A DNA stretch of 64,000 bases, taken from NCBI GenBank assembly GCA_025617745.1, contig CM046870.1, positions 4,035,285-4,099,284 on the forward strand. The letters are read 5' to 3'. The notes beneath the pieces are model-generated. The model was not told the DNA's origin. It was given only the letters and a program-made list of their open reading frames with translations, and searched no databases. The stretch comes from Heliocidaris erythrogramma (lineage: Eukaryota > Echinodermata > Echinoidea > Camarodonta > Echinometridae). This document shows, piece after piece, positions 21,011-32,069 of this stretch. Positions within the stretch are counted from its first letter, which is position 1, and each line of letters starts with the position of its first letter. Position numbers and translations under genes: made by a program.

Positions 21011-21299
21011 ATAATCATAGACAAATTAAAACTTATAGACGGAAAGGTAGCACCCGCGGATTTCCCTCATTTGCATATAAGCTGTAGCGTCACCATTCAG
21101 GCTAAGCGTATTCGGCCCTGATTCGGCCACGCCCATTTGGTAACATTTCATTTTCCCGAAGCCCCCGATACCAAGAAAATATCGAAAAGTATCGAGAAAC
21201 TCCTTATGCATTATTCATTTTTGTTTTGCATACTCGATTTATCAAACTTTGATTGGACCGGACCTTATGAATATGAATGTGATTGAAAAGGGACGATTT

Positions 21300-21340
21300 G
21301 ACCTCTCTTCGTCACTTCCGCTGTGAATTTGACGTCACCC
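21300..21340 (+). promoter_or_regulatory. Candidate TATA-less promoter with ETS and CRE sites
   Basis: CACTTCCGCT (21313-21322) matches the ETS/GABP core-promoter motif. TGACGTCA (21330-21337) is a perfect CRE. A consensus splice donor follows 37 bp later. This arrangement is typical of housekeeping promoters; transcription is inferred. Confidence 0.4.
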
Positions 21341-21374
21341 GCACAAAGTAAAAAAAGTTGTGGAAAGTTTAGAG
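21341..21374 (+). ncRNA. Candidate untranslated exon 1
   Basis: It ends at TTTAGAG|GTGAGT (GT at 21375). It has no ATG. It could be the 5' leader of a spliced transcript whose next exon is 22366-22499. Splicing is inferred from site consensus only. Confidence 0.3.
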
Positions 21375-22365
21375 GTGAGTACACCTGTATTTATGCTTAA
21401 TTTTCGAAAATTAGATTATATTTATAACAAGTTCTGCCATTGTGAGTAATCTGTTTCAATTTCTCTACATTTTGAAGGGATTCTACAGAGCTGTATGTCA
21501 TGAAACAATGTGTAATGTACTCTCGAACTTTCAATTCAATTTTCATCGTCATGAGCTAAATGTTGCAGCTCGATTCCCCTTACCACCCTGTCACTCGTGA
21601 CGGCTTACCCGGACTTTCGGGCGGGACTATCTAGATACGTTTCGATAGATGATCTATTTATTGATGTCAATGCCAATGGCTGACAGATTTCGTAAACCTC
21701 GAAATAGATCGAACTTAGTCTGTATTTCGATGATTTGGTTATCTAAGTTAGATGTAGACGCATAGACCCCGTTATACTCTGAAAGACAAAGGGCCCAGGT
21801 GAGACCCTTTCTAATTAATTGATTCTGTAGCGTAGGCTGTTCTTGTCACAAAATGTCAGGATTTTTTTTTTTGAGAATGAAGAGGGGGTTTCATGTTGAT
21901 ACTAGTATTTTCCAGAGACCAGTCCAGGTCAATGTTTACTTTGTGTACATGTACAGAGTTTGGTAATGCAGGGTTGTAATTTTAACGTAGTGGTTCTTAG
22001 TAAAAGTTAATTTGCTTAGGTGTACTAATGTTAGATGAGCTTTGGCCCACTTTTTTCTTCTAAACTTAGTCTAAAGTTGAGCCAAGGCCAAAGCCAAGGC
22101 TAGCTAGGCAAGCATCTAATGATCTCTAGACCGAACGAGAGAGACATTTCGGTCTAGGCTAACATTATGGTGATGAGGTTTTATATTTTTTACATTTCGA
22201 GAGAGAGAGAGAAGGGGGTACATAAATTAGTGTTGATTATAGACCAGAATCAAAGGCCTTTTTAAAGAGGTAATAAATCTCCCCTGAGTATTTAAATAGC
22301 TGGATGGCCTTTGTTTCAGTATTGCATTCATTAGTCTCATTCATGTTGACTTTGATTTCCATCAG

Positions 22366-22499
22366 ATAAACATGGCAAGGAACTAACCTGTGGCTGATCT
22401 ACTTGAAGATCTACTAGGTCTCCTTACATAACCTAACAACTGTTGGAGGTGCCGGATGAAGTGGAAAGTCCTACTTGATGAGACATGAGAAATAAACAG
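22366..22499 (+). ncRNA. Candidate exon 2 of a spliced non-coding or leader transcript
   Basis: It is bounded by a pyrimidine-rich acceptor (gatttccatcag|A) and a strong donor (AACAG|GTAAGT). ATGs inside are followed quickly by stops, so it is untranslated or non-coding. Confidence 0.35.
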
Positions 22500-22969
22500 G
22501 TAAGTCTAGACCTTACTGCGGCAGCCTGAACGCATAGCGTTCGTGGCAGCATCCCTGGGCTAGGGACTAGACCTAACTAGTTAGACCTATACCTATTACA
22601 GTTAAAAATTATAGACTAGGTCTGGTGGTGGTAGTGGATCCAGGATCAGTTAACTGGGGAGGGAGGGGTGGGGGGTGATGATGTGTTCACAATAAAGAGT
22701 GGCATTTTTAGTTAACATTGTCCAACCAAAACAACAATTTTTTTTCTTCTTTTTTCTGAGGAATGGACAATTCATTTGTCATTTTTCCTTTATCCACCAC
22801 TGAGATCTGTTTTCAGTGTAATATGAAATTAGCTGTTTAGTGTCTTTAAATATCAATTATGATATATTTAAGGGATGTTCAGTGGGATGTCATAAATACA
22901 AATTTTAGTCCCCTTAATTATTACATTTAACATTTCATTAAATCCTGCAAACAGAAACAGAATAAGATG

Positions 22970-23057
22970 GGTGAATGTATGTTATTGATGATATTATTAT
23001 TTTCATTATTATTATCATTATGATTATTATTATTGTTAGTAGTACTAGTAGTAGTAC

Positions 23058-23092
<35 letters not shown>

Positions 23093-23096
23093 ATAT
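22970..23096. repeat. (TTA)n/(TAG)n microsatellite
   Basis: An interrupted ATT/TTA stretch leads into a clean TAG run (about 23035-23090). It produces poly-Val, poly-Thr and poly-Asn shadow frames only. Confidence 0.9.
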
Positions 23097-23278
23097 TAGG
23101 GCCAAATATGACACTATTGATTACAGTCCATAAATCTATTGTAGTTAGTCTCCTCTTTGAAAAGATGAAGAGGGTGAGGATGAGTGTTTGTGCGATTTTT
23201 TTTCTTAATACAGGGTAATGCTTCTCTACCTCATGCATGGTAGGCACATGCTTTAAGAGTAAGATTGCTATCAGCCTT

Positions 23279-23488
23279 CAGGGGCGTCAATGTGTTTTTC
23301 GGAGGGGGGGGGGGCAAAACAGCCTAATAGCACCCTTCATGATTTTTTCAATGCCTCTTAATTGCCAGCTTCTCCAAGGTAAAATAGTCAGGGAAATATA
23401 ATTATTATTATTTTTTTTTTTTGGGGGGGGGAAACTATATTATTTGCCCTCCTACTGCCCACTTACCACCCCATAATCAACGCCCCTG
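23279..23488. mobile_element. hAT-like MITE, tentative
   Basis: The ends CAGGGGCGTCAATG and CATAATCAACGCCCCTG are inverse over CAGGGGCGT. The interior has G runs. This matches the CAGGGGCGG ends of the element at 46973-47356. No 8-bp duplication is visible here. Confidence 0.4.
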
Positions 23489-23803
23489 TTATTAGTACCT
23501 CAATACAATCAAGGTACACACTTTTTGGTTTAAGAAGCCATTTTCTTGTGACTTTACTAATTTAGTTTCTTTTGAATAGCCTTGAAAATTTTATCTGTCC
23601 AACTGGAAAAACTTTTTTCCTCTTTAAATACTTTTGAGAATTCCCACTTATTATTATATTAATATCATTTAAAGAGTCGATGTTAACTATTAATAGGAAA
23701 CTCTAAATTTCAGTCTTTTTGCAAATTCTAATTGTTGCTTGCTAAATTATAAAATACACAATGGATGCTATTTTCTAAACTCTTTCCTCTTTTCTTTCAA
23801 CAG

Positions 23804-23937
23804 ACATGGATTTCTACTTCAACTCTTCAATGAAATAGACCCCTGCTTTGATAAACATCTAAATTTCTTCATATTGAAATCATACCTGGATTCCAGTCTA
23901 ATATGCATCATTAGAATGGCGGAAGAGGAGTTTTAAA
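23804..23937 (+). ncRNA. Candidate exon 3 of the 21300 transcript
   Basis: A good acceptor (ttttctttcaacag|A) opens it. No long frame joins it to exon 2. The only late frame is a very short ATG-GCG-GAA-GAG run ending in TAA at 23935. The 3' limit is unknown. Confidence 0.25.
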
Positions 23938-24099
23938 CGGGCGCCGCGGAACGTCTTGGAAAGTGGAGGGGCTTAGTGGGGGGGGGGGGGGGCTACGTGT
24001 ATTACCACATTTTTTGCACTGCCATACGTTTGCACGTGTTTACTGAAAAAGGTGGGGGGCTGCAGGCCCCCCTCCCCCCCCCCCCCCCCCCACCGGTTC

Positions 24100-24720
24100 C
24101 GCGGTCCCTGTTAAAGTTCTTCAATTATATCTTAACCATCTTACCCACCCCCTCCCCATGTCAAATGTTGCAGTCACATGCAGCCATTTTGTGTAGTAGC
24201 CCGTTATTGTGAGGAGGTCTTCCTCTTCTATGTGGCCTAGTGACATTACATGGCCCCTAATGAAATAAAAATAAGCACTGCCACAGCCACTTGGCCTCTC
24301 CTTTATTAAATCTTCTCACCATGTATAACAAATTAATAATAATAATTAACTGATTCTGTGAATTTGTGCTAATTTAATTACTATTCTATTATTGATCTTC
24401 AGAGAAAATCCATACTATTCAACACTTTATTTCAGGGATGCCACTGTTCAGACAAAAGTAGCAATTCCTACTTTTACAACATAATTTTAGCCATATAAAA
24501 CCACTGTTTATGTAGTACCCAAGGGCATATTCTAGATGATTTTCCCACTTTTTTATCAATTCTAATTGGCATCCCTGTTATTTAGATTCAAACTATAGAA
24601 TTAGATCTCTGTGTGTGTTTCTCCCCCCCCCCCCCTTTTTTTAGTTAGACTTTTAATACTATTAATATGCAATATACATGTACCAACTAAAAGGAAGATG
24701 AATCATTTGATTTATATTTC
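24100..24720. other. Spacer with homopolymer runs
   Basis: AT-rich sequence following a C run (about 24069-24091). No gene or pol III box is visible. Confidence 0.35.
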
Positions 24721-24724
24721 TTAG

Positions 24725-24910
24725 AAGTGTCAACAAGACTCACATTTGTAAACAAATTTGCAGGTATTTTACTCCCAGTGTTAAAGATCGTATGCTCGAT
24801 CTGTAATGAAAAACACAAGTCAGAAAAATTTGGAACCAGCGGGATTCGAACCTGTCATCTACTGCTTGCCGGGCAGCGACTTAACCACCAGGCTATTCTG
24901 GTTCACGGCC
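24725..24910 (-). mobile_element. tRNA-derived SINE head with flanking repeat
   Basis: The minus strand 24833-24904 has paired ends GAACCAG/CTGGTTC, an A-box-like TAGCCTGGTGG and a B box GGTTCGAATCC. The T stem has mismatches, so it is not a working tRNA. The adjacent 24747-24830 matches the left arm of the foldback at 25022-25110. Confidence 0.55.
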
Positions 24911-24989
24911 AAGTCACGATGAACTAGATCCTCTTCTTTCTGACTCATTAATATTCATTATTAACGGTCCGCCGTAGACAATGGTTAGT

Positions 24990-25305
24990 AAACGAAGAAG
25001 CTTGACTGGGGAGGAATTTTTAATTTGTAAACAAATCTTTAGGCATTTTACTCCCAATGTTAAAGATCGTATGCTCGATCTGTAATGAAAAACACAAGTC
25101 AGAAAAAATTGGAACCAAACACAAGTCAGAAAAAATTGGAACCAAACACAAGTCAGAAAAAATTGGAACCAGCTGGTTCCAATTTTTTCTGACTTGTGTT
25201 TTTCATTACAGATCGAGCGTACGATCTTTAACACTGGGAGTAAAATGCCTAAAAATTGTTTACAAATTAAAATTCCTCCCATCAAGGTTCTTCGTTTAAA
25301 GACTC
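24990..25305. repeat. Large foldback with a 27-bp triplication at its centre
   Basis: Arms of about 130-180 bp meet at the perfect palindrome GGAACCAGCTGGTTCC (25165-25180). On the left arm a 27-bp unit (caagtcagaaaaaattggaa) is present three times (about 25089-25170), but once on the right arm. Confidence 0.85.
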
Positions 25306-27099
25306 ACATTATCTGTTTTTCAAGAGTAACATGGTGTGCGTATTGAACATGGAAATTAGATGGTCATTTATTTATTTTATTATTTCTTCTTTTGTGGGGT
25401 GTAGTGGTAAAAAGTTAATAGTATCTTTTTCTCCAGTGTGAATTCAATAATTTACCTCTTGAATAGGGATTGAAATTAATAATGTATGATTCATTTATAT
25501 TGAAATTCATTTTTTTAATGCATGTACATATTTGTACTACTGTCAAGAAAAGAATGATATTATTTGACCATGACAAGTCAGTTGTAATAGAACTCATGAA
25601 AGAGTATGACTGCAGATAAATGATGGGTTTATTTAAGAAGTAATACAATGTCTAAACATATCTAAAGACTGTTATCATTTCTGCATGTACAAAAATATTC
25701 ATTAAAAAGTGAGAAAAATCTAACTATTCCCGAATTGACGTGTGCATAAAATTGCACCTTAAATCTTGATTGTAAGAAAGATAATTGTTATTGAAAATTT
25801 GCATGTGAACATGATAAAGGTCCTCTCACGTTATATCAATGGCATGAACCATATGGGGATGGGGGTGTGATCGAGGTGCGTATGAGAGAGAGAGAGAGAG
25901 AGATAAAAGAGAGAGAGAGAGAGGGAAGAAAAAAAGATGAGAAAAGGTGAAATAGAAGATTTTATGATTTTTTTTTTTTTTTTTTTTTGGGGGGGGGGTA
26001 GCCAGCCCTCCAAGATTTTTTCCCCTCCAAAATGAACCAGGACGTGTGATCGAGGTGTGTGTATGAGAGAGAGAGAAAAGGGAGGGAAGAAAAAAGATGA
26101 GGAAAGGTGAAAGAAGATTTGATGAAAATGGGGGAGGGGAATTTTTTTTAGCTAGCCCTTCGAGAATTTTCCTCCTCCAAAATTCGGGGGGTGGGGCGGG
26201 GGTTACCAGATTTGATGAGGTCCAGTTTTCCTCCATAATTCTCTGACAAGCAAAATATGAATTTCAAAAAAGGTTATAAAAGAAAGGGGTGGCACACTTA
26301 AATAGGCTTATACTTGTCTTTCAAAAAAAAATAGAGGGGGGTCAAAAGCTGTTAGGGGGCAGTCTGTCCCCTTGCCCACCCCCCACCCCGGGTATGCTAG
26401 TGGGGGGGGGGGGGGGGTCAGAAAGAGGGAAAGAAAGTAAAGAATAAAAATGTAATAGTTTTCGGGTCAACTAAAATGGCCGAATTTTCAAGGTTCATAA
26501 TTCTCTTTGAAAGGTACAATTATAAGATTCACAAATTGGTATCAATGCGAAAGTTGCCCCTCAAGAAAATCGAAGGATACCTCTTCTTCTACACCGGCTG
26601 ATATTTTATTCTTACCTTAATTTGGCCTTCAATTATTATACACACTCCCCCTCCCCCTTTTTTTTATAACATTATCCTACTGGTCAAAGATAGTAAATTT
26701 ATTAAAAAGTAATTTGAAAAATTACTTATTATGAATGTAAAAGTTTTTTCTCTTAATTCATGAGATGTGATAAATTTAATGTGAACAACATGTATTTATC
26801 TTCTTCATAACTACGGTATACAACTCATTGAACTCGACCAAGTAACGTTATTTAAGTGGAACGACGTTAACCCTTTTGTGCTGACTGATCACATGTTGGG
26901 ACCTAATTATCATAAAGATTTAATGACACCATATGAATGACGCCCATTCGTCAATTATCGATGCGCCGTCATTAGCCAAGTGATGAATACATTAGCATAC
27001 ATGAATAGATTAGGCGGATTTGACCTTTCTTAATGCGCATGCGTGACACTGATCCACATTTATATTTTACCTGTGTGTAAAGCATATACACTGTAGGGG
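25306..27099. other. Spacer with purine/pyrimidine-rich low complexity
   Basis: No gene is visible. 25880-26230 contains two diverged copies of a gagagagag-agaaaaaagatgagaaaaggtgaa block (25883-25960, 26064-26120), each followed by a G or T run and agcca(g)ccct. G runs lie at 25989-25999 and 26402-26417. Confidence 0.4.
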
Positions 27100-27169
27100 A
27101 GCATCGTACAAAATGAATAATGCATCGGGGGCTTCGGGCGCGTTCAAATCGTGCCCAAATGTTACAGCG

Positions 27170-27867
27170 TAATGGCGGCCGCTTTAGGGGCTTGGTTATA
27201 ATGCACGCACCAATAGCAAATGTTCAACGATGGACTATAACACTTCATATTCATGCATTTTTATTACAGTCATTTTCATGCTGTTTAAGGAACATGATGC
27301 CATTGTCACGCACGCGCGGAAAATGTTGAAATGTTTAAAATGGCCTGAAACTTCACCGACGCGTGCGTACGCGCACGCACCCTTTGTGCGTAATGCGCAT
27401 ATAGTTGCACGCGCGCATACTAGAGGGTTATATAAGGAACATAAGGCCATTGACGTGCGCGCATGCGCGCACGCGCGGAAAATGTTGAAATGTTTAAAAT
27501 GGCCTGAAACATACCGAAAATGGATTATTAACCATTTTTAGCATTTTCAGATTTTGCGCGCGCGCAATTTCACCGACGCGTGCGTACGTGCACGCACCCT
27601 ATGTTCAATGAATTTCCTTTTTAATTAACTTGCCTCATGCGAAATATGGTTATGATATATGACTTTGTATTGCAGAGATATAGCATACATCAGAATTTTA
27701 CAAAATGGCGCCTAGATGACGTCACGATGCTATGACTGTGTTGAAAATGTTCGTGTGCCGAGAGAATAACCATATATTGTACCGAACTTGAGTACATTTG
27801 ATAAAGCAGTTTTGGAGATAAAGCGGACACAAACAAGTGGGTAGAAATAAAAATAAATAATAATAAC
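27170..27867. repeat. GCGC-rich repeat, element end
   Basis: Several gcgcgc(a/g)tgcgcg blocks are followed by the acaaaatggcgcctagatga module and gcggacacaaacaagtggg, as in the 20.4-kb copy. Confidence 0.6.
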
Positions 27868-28571
27868 TAGAGTTGAACAAGTACAACTATACAGGTGGGC
27901 TGGGGAAGTCTAGAAATGCGATCTAGAGTAATAATATTGACGTATGAAGTAGGCATGTTCCTACATAACAGCTTTGACGCGTGCACAGTGCAGTGTCTTA
28001 AAATGTCAAAATGATGTGAAATCAACTTTAGAATACATTATAGACCATATAAAAGCATTTTTACATGTTTGCGCATATTGCGCATATTGTTGCGCGCGCG
28101 CATACTACAGGGTTATAATGCACGCACCAATTGCAAATATTCAACGATGAAATATAACATATGCAAAGGCTATTCCAGTTAAGGCATTTCTATCGTTTGC
28201 GCGCGTATGCGCGTACATGCGCGTGCACGAGCGTTTGAGAAAAATATTCTAGAAATCATGTAGGATCAATTAAAATGCTAAAACAGTCCAAGATAAGTCA
28301 TTTTCGTGCTGTATAAGGAACTTAAGGCCAGTGACGCGCGCGCATGCGCGCACGCGAGGAAAATTTTGAAATGTGTAAAATTGCCTGAAACATGCCCAAA
28401 TTTAATTATAGACCATTTTGAGCATCTTGACGTCACGATGCATTGACTTTGTTGAAAAAATTTCTGTGCTGAGACAATAACCATATCTACCATTGTAGCA
28501 AATTTGAATAAATTTGACAAAGCAGTTTTGGAGATATAGCGGACACAAAAAAGTTGGTAGAAATGAAAATA

Positions 28572-28606
<35 letters not shown>

Positions 28607-28680
28607 TAATAATAAATGAAGAAAATTTCGTACAAAAACAGAAGGTGGTCTGTACTTGAAGTACAGCCCACCTAATAACT
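27868..28680. repeat. GCGC-rich repeat, most complete copy
   Basis: It starts gttgaacaagtacaactata-caggtgggctg and ends cttgaagtacagcccacct, which is inverse over CAGGTGGGCTG/CAGCCCACCT. That suggests terminal inverted repeats of an element of about 800 bp. A (TAA)n tract lies at 28569-28616. It codes for nothing. Confidence 0.6.
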
Positions 28681-28939
28681 CAGCAACTGGTTTAAAACTA
28701 AAATAACAAAGGCATAATTGGTTTTGACCCGCTTTCGTTGCTTCAGCCTAAACTTGGTACAAAAGGATTTTGACAATACTTTTTGAAAAGCCTGCTGCTC
28801 AGTCAACAGTGGCAGCATGGTTATGAATGAGGTATCATTACACATAATATAAGTTGTGCTTTACTATGGAATAAATTTCAATTAAATTTTTTAATTAAAA
28901 GCTACCAAAGTTGGGGATACTTTTTTATACGCACTGTGT

Positions 28940-29086
28940 ATATATATATATATAGAGTTCAAAAGTTCTGCGACGGAGTTTAATAAGTAGACAGAGACAA
29001 AGAATAAATTACTCCGTTAGACACATTAGACATATATATATATATTATATGAAAGTTCTGCGTCGGTGTGTAAACAGTAGATATCG
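28940..29086. repeat. (TA)n tracts with PLE end-motif remnants
   Basis: TA runs at 28937-28953 and 29032-29047 alternate with two copies of aaagttctgcg(a/t)cgg, the inverse of the CCGACGCAGAAC motif at PLE 3' ends. Confidence 0.6.
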
Positions 29087-30370
29087 AAGAAAGAGTAAAT
29101 AAATACTCGGGAGTCAAATAAAAACACCGCAGGAGCCAAAAATTTGGACTGACGTTTCGGTCAAAGACCTTTATCAAAGTAAGACTGAAAATAAACAATC
29201 TGATGCAAAAAATTAAGAAGACGCATAAGTTGCCAAGAAACAAATAATAAAAGTAAGCTCGACGCATGATGTAAGCGCTAGGTAGTGACGCCACAAAGGA
29301 AGGAAAAGTTGGTGCGTAATTTCAAACAATAAGATGCAAAAAAGACGCATGAGTAGCCATGATACAAGTAAAAAAAGAAAAGCTGTACGCGTAAAGTGAG
29401 CGCTAATAAATGATGTATGGATTGTTTTGTGCTATGTAAATAAAAAAAAAATTAAAAAAAAATGAAAAGCGCAATTTAAAAGATACATGGCGTCACAAAG
29501 AAAGCATTTGCGCAATAAAATAAAATTAAGTCCATGATGAGAAGCGTAAAAGCGCATCTAGAAAAAGACGTAATAAAAGGAAAATTGCGCAAAGTGGAAG
29601 AATTAATGAGCAAGTAAAGTTCACGGAATTAAAGTTCAATGATTAATTTTCAACGATCGAAATGTGGCATTAATACCATGAGGCTGGAAAGTCCCGAGTT
29701 TGAAGATGACTTTCTCCTCCATCGTCTTTCTCTCTCTCTATCATCAAGGCAGGAACGTAGTACACATACCTTCACATCGTTGCAGGTGTGGTTGGCGAGG
29801 TTGAAATGGCGAGCAACCGGGAGTCCAGGGGTGTTCAGCCGAATAGACCTCAGGTGCTCGGTGACTCTGTCTGCCAGTCGTCTTTTGGTCTCGCCGATAT
29901 ACACCATGCCACAGAGAGTGCACGTCAATCCGTATATGACGCTGCTTGTAGTACATGTGTACTGCCCTCGAATATGCCACGTACCTTTGGGATCCACGAC
30001 ATCATCCGAAGAGACAAGGGCGCAGGTCTTGCATCTAGGTCGCATGCATCTAGTGGTGGCGGGAGAAGCGACATCTCGATTGGCTGGAAGTGTAGAGCGG
30101 ACCGGATGGTTTTTCAGGTTGCGATCTCTCCTGTATGCAGTCATAATAGCATTCACATCAAAGATCTTCTCTGTAGATTGGTCGAAACCTAGGATGTTCA
30201 GGTTTGCACGAACAGCACGGGCGATGCGTTCCGTCGTCTTGCTGTACGTCATGACCAGAGGGGTACGGGAGTTGGAAGTGTTGGGCCTCTTGGTGAGTGC
30301 TTGTTGCCGGGTAATCGTGCTGGCCTTAACCTTTGCCTCTTCAACAATCTTAACGACACGCATCTATTAG
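29087..30370 (-). mobile_element. Penelope-like element 1, 5'-truncated (RT end plus GIY-YIG endonuclease)
   Basis: The frame 29650-30363 encodes about 237 residues. The C-terminal tail of the reverse transcriptase reads RTPLVMTYSK. A zinc-like knuckle CMRPRCKTC follows. The GIY-YIG nuclease core has GLTCTLCGMVYIGETKRRLA and DRVTEHLRSIR. PLEs copy RNA into DNA and cleave the target with this nuclease. The 3' UTR runs to 29087 with the hammerhead-like motif at 29151-29179. The RT palm is missing. It meets PLE 2 head-to-head at about 30370-30385. Confidence 0.85.
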
Positions 30371-30387
30371 AGATCTCATGAGTAACC

Positions 30388-31690
30388 TTCACCTTCATCG
30401 TTCCTGGATATTGACATCTCTCTTACTGACACCGGTATCAAGACTTCTGTCCACTACAAACCGACTGACTCTCATGCGTATTTGAATTATGCATCATCTC
30501 ATCCACCGGCTTGCAAGCGGTCTATTCCGTATTCTCAACTGACACGTGTCCGTCGACTTTGCAGTGAGGATGATGACTTCCAACGGCAGGTTGATAAGAT
30601 GAGTGGTTACTTCATCCAGAGGGGATATCCTGATAGCATCGTCACCTCTGCCAAGAGCAGAATTCTCAAGCAACCTCGCGTGGGCGTTTTGGAACCTCGT
30701 ATGGCAGCCACCGCCTCCAGGGTACCCTTTGTCCTCACGTACCACCCCACCAACCTACGTGTTGCCAAGATCATCAATGATAACTTCTCCCTCTTGCGAG
30801 ATGACCCAACTACCGCAGGGATCTTCAAGGAGCCGCCTCTCATAGCGTATCGTAAGGATCACTCGTTGCGACAAGCCTTGGTATCTTCCCGACTGCCTAC
30901 TACTCCTGACCTCTCCCAGAGCGGTACCTATCCCTGTGGCAGACCCAGATGCAACACCTGCAAAGTCACCACTGCCACTACCACCATTAGGGGTCCCAAG
31001 TCTCAATGGGCCATCCATGGAAAGTTCTCCTGCACAACGGATGATTGCATTTATGCTATCCATTGCACCCAGTGTCTTCAGCTCTACATAGGAGAAACTA
31101 AGCGCCGACTAGCTGATCGTGTGACAGAGCATTTGAGGTCCATACGACTCAACACGCCTGGATTACCTGTGGCTGCTCACTTTAACTCACACAACCATGA
31201 CATCCAGAACTTTGAAGTGTGCATAGTACGCAGTTCTTTCAGCTCCGACCAGCTACGCAAGCAGGAAGAGGCTGCCTCCAACCAAGAGGAATTAATGTTT
31301 CTTTCCGCTCATTTCCCATCACGTAATTTTCTTTCTTTCTTTTCTTATCTTTTTCTTTTTGTTGTCCCTTTCTCTTTTCTCTTTCCCTCTCTTTCTTTTC
31401 TTTTCTCTCTCTCTCTCTCTTAGCTCTTCTTCTTTCTCTTGATGTATTGTTACGTCACTTCTGGCGCGTTCTTACTTCTTGTTTCTACGCGACCATTTTG
31501 CGCGTCTTTTTCATCTTGTTTCTACGCAACCATTTTGCGCGTCTTTTATTTGCCTTATTTTTGCTTGACGCTTAATAAATTTGTCATTCCTTGACAAAGG
31601 GCTATGCCCGAAATATCGGATAATTGCCATCTCTACGGTTTTTTTATTTATATTTGTCTTTTCTACGTATAGTTTACCTAAACCGACGCA
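30388..31690 (+). mobile_element. Penelope-like element 2, 5'-truncated (RT end plus GIY-YIG endonuclease)
   Basis: The open frame starts in the RT (FLDIDISLTDTG, HYKPTDSHAYLNY) at about 30388 and runs to 31423. It reads VPFVLTYHPTNLR, a zinc-like CGRPRCNTC, then the GIY-YIG core CIYAIHCTQCLQLYIGETKR with RLADRVTEHLRSIRLN. This nuclease block is almost identical to PLE 1. The RT palm with the catalytic aspartates is missing. The 3' UTR carries TTGACAAAGGGCTATGCCCG (31591-31610) and CCGACGCAGAAC, and ends in a (TA)n tract. Confidence 0.88.
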
Positions 31691-31700
31691 GAACACTTTC

Positions 31701-31703
<3 letters not shown>

Positions 31704-31756
<53 letters not shown>
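31704..31756. repeat. (TA)n microsatellite between PLE 2 and PLE 3
   Basis: A pure alternating tract of about 50 bp abutting the 3' end of PLE 2 and the outer end of the PLE 3 inverted repeat. Confidence 0.95.
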
Positions 31757-31761
<5 letters not shown>

Positions 31762-31970
31762 AATAGGTAACACGGAGAGAAAATACACAGAGCGAGCAGA
31801 GATGATTTTTCCACAAGCGCCTTCGTTTATTCTTCAGGTGGAATATAAGATCTTGTTTCTCTGCTTAGATATATATACAATGTATATAATGACATTAGAG
31901 ATACCAGAATACATGTATTATACATAATGGACATGGCGCAAGTACATTCAAGTACATTCAATCAAAGTAA
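31757..31970. repeat. Left inverted terminal repeat of PLE 3
   Basis: About 215 bp that is the inverse of 33423-33662. It includes the complement of a hammerhead-like stretch (aagcgccttcgtttattcttc). Inverted LTR-like repeats are known for Penelope-like elements. Confidence 0.8.
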
Positions 31971-32069
31971 AGATGTGCTTTACAGAAAGTGAAATAGATT
32001 TTATAATAAATTTTGATTTTAAAACAAGTAATTTATATGGACTTTATTATTTGGAGAAAGGATTTTGGT

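Noticed and set aside
22966..23096. CRISPR-like regular array
   Set aside because: Only a trinucleotide microsatellite with no spacers; the genome is eukaryotic. The 35805-36075 array is likewise a diverged minisatellite without unique spacers.
29639..30370. 243-codon plus-strand frame
   Set aside because: It is the antisense shadow of PLE 1, whose minus-strand frame has the GIY-YIG motif.
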